From contig JAGXHC010000211.1 in the NCBI GenBank assembly GCA_024636405.1, forward strand, positions 1-8,468: 8,468 bases of DNA, in the 5' to 3' direction. The notes below the pieces were generated by a model. That model saw nothing but the letters and a program-made list of their open reading frames with translations. It did not search any database and was not told the DNA's origin. Positions 1 through 7,200 of this stretch are shown here, piece by piece. Origin of the DNA: Sulfitobacter sp. Lineage in GTDB: Bacteria > Pseudomonadota > Alphaproteobacteria > Rhodobacterales > Rhodobacteraceae. The position numbers and the translations under genes were made by a program. Position 1 is the first letter of the stretch. The number at the start of each line of letters is the position of its first letter.

Positions 1-1105
1 CGACCCAGCGGCGACTGCTCCCTCAACCGACACAACCGCCACCGACAACGTGGCGCGCGCGCCTCAGGAAACTGCCACCGCATCACTTGAAGCCGACCCT
101 GACGCTGCGGCGACAGACCCTGTCCAGATCGCCGAAGCTTCGCCTTCGGGTGATGCGCCGACGGCAATTCCCCCACGGGAAGATGACGTCGAAACCGCTG
201 AAACCGCTGATCCCGCACCCGATACCGGCACGAAAGCGCAAGACACCGTAACCGCCGCGCAGCCCACCGCAGCGCCAATCCAGCAAAATGACCCCGCAAC
301 TACCGCCCCGGCCACCACCCAGGCCGCCAGTTCCGAGGCACCCCGGACCGCAGCCGTACCATCGACGCCAACTGCGCCAGCCCCAACCGCACCGGTTGCA
401 ACTGCACCGGCCACAACTGCACCGGCTACAAGCGCACTGGCCCCAACCCCGTCCCCAACGCAAACAGCGCCAAATACACCGGACCCAGTCCCAACCACAC
501 CAGCCTCAATTACACCGGCCGTGATCGTACCAACCCCAGTAGAAACGATCACGCCGCCCGAAGCACCCGCCAAGGTTGCCGTGCTTAAATCGACCGCCGA
601 GGGTGTAGAAGTCCTGCAACCCGCCGCGCCGCAGGTGATGGCCAATGTGGCGCTGGATACGATCAGCTATTCCGAAGCGGGCGATGTGCAACTGTCAGGC
701 CGCGCACAGTCACATGCGAACGAGGTGCGCGTTTATCTCGACAATGCGGCGATCATTACCTTGCCGGTGGATGACAAGGGCCGTTGGCGCGGCGACCTGC
801 CGGACGTGGACGAAGGCATTTACACCCTGCGCGTTGATGAGGTCAGCGTTGATGGCACGGTCTCCAGCCGCGTGGAAACCCCGTTCAAACGCGAATCCGC
901 CGCCGTGCTGGCCGCGGCCACCGCCAATACGGATGCCCCGATCAGCGCCATCACCGTACAGAAAGGCGACACGCTTTGGGCGATCTCGCGGGAACGCTAC
1001 GGCGATCCGCTGCTTTACGTGTCGGTGTTTGAGGCGAACAGCGATACAATCCGCGATCCCGATCTGATCTATCCCGGTCAGGTGTTCGCTCTGCCGGACC
1101 GGTAA
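1..1105 (+). CDS. LysM peptidoglycan-binding domain protein with Ig-like domain (5' partial)
   Basis: The open frame enters from the left edge (first full codon at base 2) and ends at TAA 1103-1105, giving 367 visible residues. A GTG at 50 lies in frame, but no stop precedes it and the same Ala/Thr/Pro composition continues upstream, so the true start is probably outside the window. Three parts are visible. A long low-complexity Ala/Pro/Thr linker covers about 50-630. An Ig-like beta-sandwich (about 635-885) has alternating strands, a D-x-x-G-R-W turn and a Y-T-L-R-V-D strand. A LysM domain (about 947-1096) has V-x-K-G-D-T-L-W near its start and I-Y-P-G-Q at its end. LysM binds N-acetylglucosamine-containing glycans such as peptidoglycan, so an envelope location is expected, but any export signal would be upstream of the window. 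Similar LysM proteins with Ig-like modules occur in Rhodobacteraceae (recollection). Its specific role is unknown. The linker uses more A-ending codons (CCA, ACA, GCA) than its neighbours, as expected for a fast-evolving repeat. Confidence 0.9.
   Translation, partial: DPAATAPSTDTTATDNVARAPQETATASLEADPDAAATDPVQIAEASPSGDAPTAIPPREDDVETAETADPAPDTGTKAQDTVTAAQPTAAPIQQNDPATTAPATTQAASSEAPRTAAVPSTPTAPAPTAPVATAPATTAPATSALAPTPSPTQTAPNTPDPVPTTPASITPAVIVPTPVETITPPEAPAKVAVLKSTAEGVEVLQPAAPQVMANVALDTISYSEAGDVQLSGRAQSHANEVRVYLDNAAIITLPVDDKGRWRGDLPDVDEGIYTLRVDEVSVDGTVSSRVETPFKRESAAVLAAATANTDAPISAITVQKGDTLWAISRERYGDPLLYVSVFEANSDTIRDPDLIYPGQVFALPDR
371..445 (+). repeat. Five tandem 15-bp units encoding a TAPAx pentapeptide repeat
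   Basis: Five consecutive in-frame 15-base units start at 371, 386, 401, 416 and 431. They encode TAPAP, TAPVA, TAPAT, TAPAT and a diverged SALAP. The third and fourth units are almost identical in DNA, differing by one base (GCC versus GCT), which suggests recent slippage or duplication. The array lies in the Ala/Pro/Thr linker of the LysM protein and decays into looser Pro/Thr-rich sequence until about 540. Confidence 0.75.
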
Positions 1106-1167
1106 CGCCGCATAGTGGCAGTTTCATACATGTGGTCGGGGTGGCACCCGGCAAAACCATGCCCCCT

Positions 1168-1197
1168 CTGGCAACCGGGACAGCGGACGGCTATATC
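1168..1197 (+). promoter_or_regulatory. Possible sigma70-type promoter before the ABC transporter gene
   Basis: The 118-base gap after the LysM gene (1106-1223) holds CTGGCA (1168-1173) and TATATC (1192-1197), 18 bases apart. Each is a 4-of-6 match to the -35 and -10 consensus. Transcription would start near 1204, just upstream of the AGGAAA ribosome binding site at 1214-1219. The match is weak, and read-through from the LysM gene is equally possible because I see no strong terminator in the gap. Confidence 0.2.
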
Positions 1198-1223
1198 ATC
1201 GGACAACCCGTTTAGGAAACCGC

Positions 1224-3086
1224 ATGTCCGCTGATACGACCCGACCATCCGTAAAATCCACCAGCCCCAACAAAACTGTCCTTACCGACGAACAACTTGC
1301 CGATCAGGCCGAACAGCAATCAAGCCTGCTGGTCCTGCGCAAGGTGGCGCCCTATCTGTGGCCGGCCAATATGCCTTGGGTCAAACGCCGTGTCGTCTGG
1401 GCGATGATCGCGCTGCTGGTCTCCAAACTGATCACCGTGGCAACCCCGATCTTTTACAAGGGCGCGGTCGATGCGCTGTCAAACGAAGGCGTGCCGATGC
1501 TGGCGCTGGGGGCCGTCGGACTGACCGTGGCTTACGGGATGGCGCGGCTTATGGGGGTGGGGTTCGGCCAAATCCGCGATGCGGTCTTTGCCCGCGTGGG
1601 ACAGCGCGCCCTGCGGATGCTGGCGCTTGAAACCTTCGATCATATTCACCGACTGTCGATGCGCTATCACATCACGCGCAAGACAGGCGGTCTGAGCCGG
1701 ATCATCGAACGGGGTGTCAAAGGCGTTGATTTTTTGCTGCGCTTTTTGCTGTTCTCGATCGGACCACTGATCCTTGAGTTGATCCTTGTGGGCATCATCC
1801 TCGCGGTGCTGTTCGACATCTGGTATCTCGCCGTGGTGGCCGTGACCATCGCGCTTTATGTCTGGTTCACCTTCGCTGTGACCGAATGGCGTGTGAAATT
1901 GCGCCGCCAGATGAACGATCAAGACACCGACGCCAACCAAAAGGCGATCGACAGCTTGCTGAACTATGAGACGGTAAAATACTTCGGTGCGGAAGCCCGC
2001 GAAGCGGCGCGCTATGACGCGGCGATGGCAGGGTACGAAGAGGCGGCGATCAAGACGAACTACTCGCTCGCCTTTCTGAACTTCGGTCAGGCGCTGATCA
2101 TAACGGCGGGTCTTGTCGGCGTCATGGTTATGGCCGCTATTGGCGTGCAAAACGGCGTCCTGACCGTGGGTGATTTTGTCATGGTCAACGCCTACATGAT
2201 CCAGCTTACTGTGCCGCTCAACTTTTTGGGCACAGTGTACCGCGAGATACGGCAGGCGCTGGTGGACATGGGCCAGATGTTCGGCCTGCTTGAACAACCC
2301 GCCGAGATCACGGACAAATCCGATGCCACCGCGCTGAAGGTCACGGGGGGGCGTGTAACGCTGGAAAACGTGCGCTTTGGCTATGATGCAGACCGCGAGA
2401 TCCTCAAGGGCATTTCGCTGGAGGCGCAGCCGGGGGAAACCGTGGCCATTGTCGGCTCCACCGGGTCGGGCAAATCCACCATCGGGCGGTTGCTGTTTCG
2501 TTTCTATGACGTGCAGAGTGGTGCGTTCAAGATCGACGGTCAGGACCTGCGCGACGTCACTCAGAAAAGCCTGCATGACGCCATCGGCGTGGTGCCTCAG
2601 GACACGGTACTGTTCAATGACACCATCGGCTACAATATCGCCTACGGCCGCGAAGGTGCGACGCAGCAGGAGGTGGAAAAGGCCGCGCGCGCCGCGCAGA
2701 TCCACGACTTTATCCTCAGCCTACCTAATGGGTATGACACCAGCGTTGGCGAACGCGGACTGAAACTGTCGGGCGGCGAAAAGCAAAGGGTCGGTATCGC
2801 GCGCACCTTGCTGAAAGACCCGCCGATCCTGCTGCTGGATGAGGCAACAAGCGCGCTGGACAGCGAAACGGAGCACGAAATTCAAGACGCGCTGATGGCA
2901 GCAGGTCGCGGGCGCACTGTGCTGACCATCGCGCACCGGCTGTCGACGATCGCGGACGCGGATCGCATCGTGGTGCTCGAACAGGGCAGGATCGTGGAGC
3001 AAGGCACCCATGATGAACTGCTTGCTGCCGCAGGGCGCTATGCCCAATTGTGGCACCGCCAACAGACCGAGGAAAACGCGGCGTGA
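1224..3086 (+). CDS. Atm1/HMT1-type ABC transporter, fused permease and ATPase
   Basis: This is a complete 620-residue half-transporter, the usual length for the family. It works as a homodimer in the inner membrane and uses ATP to export glutathione-linked compounds or metal-thiol conjugates. The ATG at 1224 has AGGAAA at 1214-1219. A soluble N-terminal segment (1-55) precedes six predicted helices at about 56-78, 91-114, 170-190, 192-218, 285-307 and 312-335. The Atm1 hallmarks are the N-Y-E-T-V-K-Y-F stretch (247-254) and S-L-A-F-L-N-F-G-Q (281-289). As I recall, N286 and Q289 correspond to glutathione-contacting residues of Novosphingobium Atm1. The V-Y-R-E-I-R-Q segment (338-344) resembles yeast Atm1. 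The ATPase has Walker A G-S-T-G-S-G-K-S (411-418), Q-loop Q459, signature L-S-G-G-E (515-519), Walker B I-L-L-L-D-E ending in catalytic E540, D-loop S-A-L-D (543-546) and H-loop H571. All catalytic residues are present. The stop overlaps the next gene. The substrate is inferred from the family. Confidence 0.93.
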   Translation: MSADTTRPSVKSTSPNKTVLTDEQLADQAEQQSSLLVLRKVAPYLWPANMPWVKRRVVWAMIALLVSKLITVATPIFYKGAVDALSNEGVPMLALGAVGLTVAYGMARLMGVGFGQIRDAVFARVGQRALRMLALETFDHIHRLSMRYHITRKTGGLSRIIERGVKGVDFLLRFLLFSIGPLILELILVGIILAVLFDIWYLAVVAVTIALYVWFTFAVTEWRVKLRRQMNDQDTDANQKAIDSLLNYETVKYFGAEAREAARYDAAMAGYEEAAIKTNYSLAFLNFGQALIITAGLVGVMVMAAIGVQNGVLTVGDFVMVNAYMIQLTVPLNFLGTVYREIRQALVDMGQMFGLLEQPAEITDKSDATALKVTGGRVTLENVRFGYDADREILKGISLEAQPGETVAIVGSTGSGKSTIGRLLFRFYDVQSGAFKIDGQDLRDVTQKSLHDAIGVVPQDTVLFNDTIGYNIAYGREGATQQEVEKAARAAQIHDFILSLPNGYDTSVGERGLKLSGGEKQRVGIARTLLKDPPILLLDEATSALDSETEHEIQDALMAAGRGRTVLTIAHRLSTIADADRIVVLEQGRIVEQGTHDELLAAAGRYAQLWHRQQTEENAA

Positions 3087-3427
3087 GCCGCAAAAACTAT
3101 CCGCACACACCAGACGGACGTTACTTCGTCGCCAAGGGCCGCCTTTGGCGCTGCACCGATCCGCGCCTGTCAGACAGCGACCGCCGCGCCGCGGTCAGGG
3201 CGCTGATGCAGGCCCGCCGCGCAGTTCATCAAAGCCGTGATGATGCACAGGCCATGGCCCTTGCCCGCGCCGCCGTAGACACCGCCAAAATCGCCTTGGG
3301 CGAGCGCGGCCCGGTCTGGTGGGATGACGCCGCCCCGGACGTAGGTGGCAAACATCCACGCAACACATCATATGCAATGTGGTGGGCCTCGCTTGACCCC
3401 ACTATCCGTTTACAGGGCGACGCCTGA
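3083..3427 (+). CDS. Conserved protein of unknown function, coupled to the Atm1-type transporter
   Basis: This gene encodes 114 residues. I place the start at GTG 3083, which overlaps the transporter's TGA in a GTGA junction, with GAGGA (3069-3073) nine bases upstream; both points suggest translational coupling. An ATG at 3050 is in frame but would put 33 bases inside the transporter gene and has no comparable support. The protein has no signal peptide or membrane segment, so it is probably cytoplasmic. An N-terminal block, Y-P-x-T-P-D-G-R-Y-F-V-x-x-G-R-L-W-R (residues 6-23), is followed by an Arg/Ala-rich helical middle (31-72) and a Trp-rich end containing G-P-V-W-W-D-D (76-82), A-P-D, R-N-T-x-Y-A-x-W-W (93-101). 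I recall similar small proteins in many alphaproteobacteria with this D-G-R-Y-F-V start and W-W/R-N-T-x-Y-A end, but I know of no assigned function. The overlap suggests co-expression with the exporter; a shared role is only inferred. Confidence 0.85.
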   Translation: MSRKNYPHTPDGRYFVAKGRLWRCTDPRLSDSDRRAAVRALMQARRAVHQSRDDAQAMALARAAVDTAKIALGERGPVWWDDAAPDVGGKHPRNTSYAMWWASLDPTIRLQGDA

Positions 3428-3445
3428 AAAACCGATGCACTCTTC

Positions 3446-3457
3446 TTTTGGCCAAAA
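3446..3457. repeat. 12-bp perfect palindrome in convergent spacer
   Basis: TTTTGGCCAAAA is a perfect 12-bp inverted repeat without a loop, 19 bases after the stop of the small gene, and is followed by AATAT. It sits beside the hairpins at 3460-3492. I recall similar TTTTGGCCAAAA-like intergenic sequences in Rhodobacteraceae, often followed by a GC-rich hairpin, so it is probably part of a recurring intergenic or terminator element. Confidence 0.5.
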
Positions 3458-3492
3458 ATATCCTCGGGAGCGCGAGGGCAGACAGCCCTCGC
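3454..3492 (-). terminator. Probable terminator of the DUF302 gene, possibly bidirectional
   Basis: GCGAGGGC (3472-3479) and GCCCTCGC (3485-3492) form a perfect 8-bp stem with a 5-base loop, 20 bases past the leftward DUF302 stop. Read on the - strand, the same CCCTCG arm can instead pair with CGAGG further along (3460-3475), making a 5-bp stem that runs directly into ATATTTTT. That second form is the more typical intrinsic terminator. For the rightward gene the hairpin has no T-tract after it. The position between convergent genes fits a terminator. Confidence 0.5.
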
Positions 3493-3511
3493 ACGCCGCG
3501 TCAGCGGTGTC

Positions 3512-3964
3512 CTATTCCGCAGCGACAGCCTTGGACGTCAGCTTGTCCAGCGCGCCGGTCATCTTGGTGATATATTCCGCATCCGCAGGCAGCCCATGTG
3601 TTTCGGCCAGGTCTGCCGGATCGTGGTAGACCACATGAACCACCCCTTCGGCATCGGCATAGGCAAGCACCCGCATCGGCAGATCCAACCCAGCAGTCTG
3701 CGCGTCCAGCATTGCAGGTGTACCCAGAGCCGGATTGCCAAAGATCAGCAGTTCGGTTGGACGCAATTCCATCTCCACATTGGCGGCTCCCTCTGCGTGG
3801 TTCACGCGGGCAAATACCGTGGCGCCGGCCTCTTCTACCGCCGCATTAAGCCGGTCGATTGTCTCGGTCACGGAATGCGCAGAGGTTTTGTGGATAACGT
3901 CGGCCAGGGCCGGCAGGGCGATAAAGGTACTTGCCACAGCGGCAATAAGGGTGGGGTAACGCAT
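3512..3964 (-). CDS. Secreted DUF302 domain protein
   Basis: This gene encodes 150 residues read leftwards. I start it at ATG 3964-3962 because AGGAG (plus-strand bases 3972-3976) lies seven bases upstream and the protein then opens with a clean signal peptide. The frame could extend to 4108, but that adds an Arg/Pro-rich, non-protein-like stretch before the signal. Residues 1-21 form the signal peptide (M-R-Y, hydrophobic core, A-L-P-A-L-A) with likely cleavage before D22, so the mature protein should be periplasmic. Residues about 29-145 match DUF302: S-V-x-E-T-I-D-R-L, then G-A-T-V-F-A-R-V-N-H, a central E-L-L-I-F-G-N-P-x-x-G-T-P-x-M (71-85), a D-L-P-M-R-V-L-A-Y-x-D strand (94-104) and a short Y-H-D-P motif. 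DUF302 proteins adopt a small alpha/beta fold with no established enzymatic function. The gene has its own ribosome binding site and faces the small unknown gene tail to tail. The family call is firm; function is unknown. Confidence 0.9.
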   Translation of the reverse strand: MRYPTLIAAVASTFIALPALADVIHKTSAHSVTETIDRLNAAVEEAGATVFARVNHAEGAANVEMELRPTELLIFGNPALGTPAMLDAQTAGLDLPMRVLAYADAEGVVHVVYHDPADLAETHGLPADAEYITKMTGALDKLTSKAVAAE

Positions 3965-4269
3965 GGGATGGCTCCTGTGAAATTTGAGTTCTGCCGCACA
4001 AGATAGTACGCGACCGCGCCGAGGCGAGGACCCGATGTGGCAGACTTCGGTTTGGCGCGGACTCCTCGGATGCCGGGTACGACCGAAAGTGGATGCGCAA
4101 CCTTGCAAGTGTTCCCGACGGGCAAATGGTGCTCAGCCTCGGCAGGCTTCACGTCGTCTTCCGGGCAAAGGCGTAGCGCTGCCGTTTATCGCCCGCGACG
4201 CGAAATGATCCTCTATCGCGGCTGGAAAATCACGCTGATGCTCTGGGCATACGGCCGTGGTGCCAGGAC
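3965..4269. other. 305-base gap without a convincing gene
   Basis: This stretch separates the end of the RND operon from the DUF302 start, both on the - strand. Short open frames exist on both strands, but all are Arg/Pro/Ser-rich, lack good ribosome binding sites and look non-coding. It should contain the DUF302 promoter. A possible -10 (TACTAT on the - strand, 4008-4003) lies about 40 bases before the start codon, but I see no good -35. The DUF302 ribosome binding site is at 3972-3976. A weak hairpin next to the RND stop is listed separately. I see no RNA gene or repeat here. Confidence 0.5.
4243..4266 (-). terminator. Weak hairpin after the RND pump gene
   Basis: CTGGCA and TGCCCAG on the - strand pair with one bulged C and enclose an ACGGCCGT palindrome, starting four bases after the RND stop codon. 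No T-tract follows directly; the first T-rich run (GATTTT) begins about 10 bases later. It may stabilise the 3' end of the message rather than act as a strong intrinsic terminator. Confidence 0.25.
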
Positions 4270-7200
4270 TTATTCAGCCGCCCGCAACGTGCCAGTATGT
4301 GCCGTAATGACAGGCGCAACCGGGGCACCGTCATCCCAGATGATTTCCTGCGCAGGCATTCGCCGCGCCTCACGGCGCAGCGACCAGTCACGCGCTGCGC
4401 GGCTGGCCCGACCCATCGACATCCGCGCCAGCAACCGCGCGATCCACCGTACATACGTTGTCGCCCAAACCCGGATCGCCAGCATCGAAGGCGTCACCAG
4501 CAGCGTCAGTACCGTCGCAATGCCCAGCCCGAATACCACCGCAGTCGCCAGTTGTTTCCACCACAGCGCGGTCGGGCTGTCGATGGTATAGCCGCCATCG
4601 GCAAAGTTCAGCGACAGGCCGAACATCATCGGTGCAAGCCCAGCCATTGTGGTGATCGTGGTCAGCAGAACGGGGCGGATCCGGGCCTGTGAGGTGCGGA
4701 TGATCGCTTCGATTCGCGGCATATAGCGTTCATATTCCTGATAGGTGTCGATCAGAATGATATTGTTATTCACCACAATCCCCGCCAGCGCGACAATTCC
4801 TGTGCCGGTCATAATAATCGAAAAAGTCTGATCCATCACCAACATCCCGATCAGCACGCCTGTGGTGCTCAGCACCACAGCCAGCAGCACCAGCACCGCG
4901 TTATAAACGCTGTTGAATTGTGCCAGCAGGATGATGAACATCAGCCCGAGTGCAGCCGTAAACGCAGATGACAGGAACGCCTGGCTTTCGGCCTGTTCCT
5001 CCTGATCACCGGTCCATTCGGTGGCGATGCTTGGGGGCAGCGGATTGGTGTCCAGCCATTTGGTCAACTCCGCAATCCGCTCACTCGCATTGACCGGCAT
5101 CATCCGCAGATCACCCGCAGCAAACGCCGCACGCAGGTCCAGCCCTTCGGCGACGGATGTCCGGTCAATGACGCGAAAACCCGTGCCGTCCGGCGCGGTA
5201 ATTTCGGCGTCGTCCTGGGTCGGGCGCAGGGTTGCCACGGTGACAGCCGCGTCGCGCCCGCTGTCCTCGTCGCGCACCAGCTTCGTCAGACCGGGGGTCA
5301 CGTCTGCCTTGATATCAAGGTAGCGTTTTTGGTCCACACGGCTGATTTCGGCCAATTTCGGCACCGGAGTGCGGGTGATGAAGTTGCTCAGCGGGATCAA
5401 CCCGTCCGCCGTGCGCACCTTTAGCGTGTCGAGCGTGCTCAGCACGCGGTCTTTTTCGGGCAGGCGCACGCGGATCTCGATTTCTTCGTCGGAACTTTCC
5501 ACACGCATGGTGTCCAGCAACAGACCGCGCGTCACCAATTGCACCATTGCGCCGACCGTCATGACGTCGGCGCCGTAGCGGCCGGCCTTGGCCACGTCCA
5601 CGTCAATGCGCCAGTCTATGCCGGGCAGGGGGCGCGTGTCCTCGATCAGGGTCAGGCCGGGTGTGCTTTCGTATTTCGCGCGCACGGTGCTGGTGGCGGC
5701 GATCAAGTCGGCATAATTGTCGGATTTCAGGCGCAAATGCACCGGCTTGCCGGATTCCGGCCCGCGCGCCGCAGCCAGAATCTCGATCCGGATACCGGGG
5801 ATGTTTTCCAGCGCGGCAGTCAGATCGTCGATGATCACATCGCCGTCAAATGCGGGGTCTTGGGTTTCACGGCGAAACTCATAGCCCAGCAGCGGCACGG
5901 TGAACAAAACATCGGACCGGTTGGGCCGGTCTTCCCATGGGATCGTCTCAAGCTGGATCTGCCCGATGGAATCCTTGGGCGTCTGCGCCCCGCCGGTATT
6001 GCTGTTCAGCCCACCCTCGCCGGCAAAGGCAAAGGCCGTTTGAACACCGGGATGCGCCAAAACCACGGCCTCTGCCTGTTGCAGCAGATCATCCTTTTCG
6101 GTCAACGACAGATTGCCACGCGCCAGCACATAGACGATGGCCTGTTCAGGCGCGGAGTTCACAAAGAACTCGACCCCCCTGGAGTTGTTGCCAAAGTAGA
6201 TCATCACCGTGCCGACGAAGACAAAAACGGTGCCAGCCACCACCAGCGGCATTATCGGATTGCCCGCGACAAAGGCGATCAAGCGGCCAAAACCATTGCG
6301 ACGGTAGCCCGCATTGATGCGACCGGGCGCACGGCGGAACAGCTTGGACGTGATCCAGCGCCCGCCACGGCCCGCCCGGGTAAACAGCGCAAAGAACGAC
6401 AGCAGCGCCATCATGGCCCCCGACAGCGCCAGCGTGACCAACACGCAAAGCGCCACGATACAGGCAAAGACAACTGCAAATGTGGGAATGACCGATCCGA
6501 CGACGTTCAGCCCGTCCATGGTCGCGAAGCGCACGGAAATCACGGAAAACAGCGGCTGCATCAACACCGCACCAACCGCGATCATCGCCGCCGCCAACGG
6601 GAACAGCAGCAGATGCAGATAAAACCGCAATCCTGCGATCCGGGTCATATTGTCACCCATCCAGCGTTCCAGCCGCCCGGTCACACCACCCAGAACCGGC
6701 AGATAGACCAAGGCCACCACCAGCGAGGCCGACAGCACGAAGATCAGCGTCACGGGCAGCATCCCCATGAACTCCCCCGGCACACCGGGCCAGAACAACA
6801 TCGGAAGAAAGGCACAAAGCGTCGTGGCAGTGGACGAGATGATCGGCCAGAACATGCGCTTGGCCGCTTCGACATAGGCATGCATCGGGCCCACGCCCTC
6901 TTGTTGGCGTGCATCGGCGTATTCAACCACCACAATGGCCCCGTCCACCAGCATCCCCACCGCAAGGATCAGGCCGAACATCACGATGTTGGACACGGAA
7001 ATGCCCATCAGCGCGAGGAAAGCAAAACACAGCAGGAAGGACGTCGGAATCGCAAATCCGACCAGCAACGCGGCACGGATGCCAAGCGCTGCCAGCACCA
7101 CGATCATCACCAGCGCCACAGCGGTAAACACCGATCCCAGAAGCTGCTGCACCATGCTGTCCACGATGCGGCTTTGGTCGTTGGACGTGCCCACGGTCAC

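Noticed and set aside
50..52. GTG as the start of the LysM protein.
   Set aside because: The frame is open to the left edge with the same composition, and I see no ribosome binding site before it; the gene is more likely cut by the window edge.
64..645. A Gly/Ala/Val-rich open frame on the - strand that resembles a secreted repetitive protein.
   Set aside because: It is the complement of the Ala/Pro/Thr linker repeats of the LysM protein; the LysM frame continues into recognisable Ig-like and LysM domains.
1136..1170. A possible terminator hairpin after the LysM gene (GGGT-GGC-ACCC).
   Set aside because: The stem is only four base pairs and no T-run follows.
1479..2705. A 408-codon open frame on the - strand, opposite the ABC transporter.
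   Set aside because: The composition is that of an antisense shadow (His/Arg/Gln-rich) and the + strand carries every ABC transporter motif.
3965..4108. A longer version of the DUF302 protein starting at 4108.
   Set aside because: The added residues are Arg/Pro-rich and would bury the signal peptide; the start at 3964 has a good AGGAG at the right distance.
4037..4591. A 184-codon open frame on the + strand spanning the gap and the end of the RND gene.
   Set aside because: It is Ser/Arg/Ala-rich without recognisable domains, and its second half is antisense to the conserved TM11-TM12 region of the pump.
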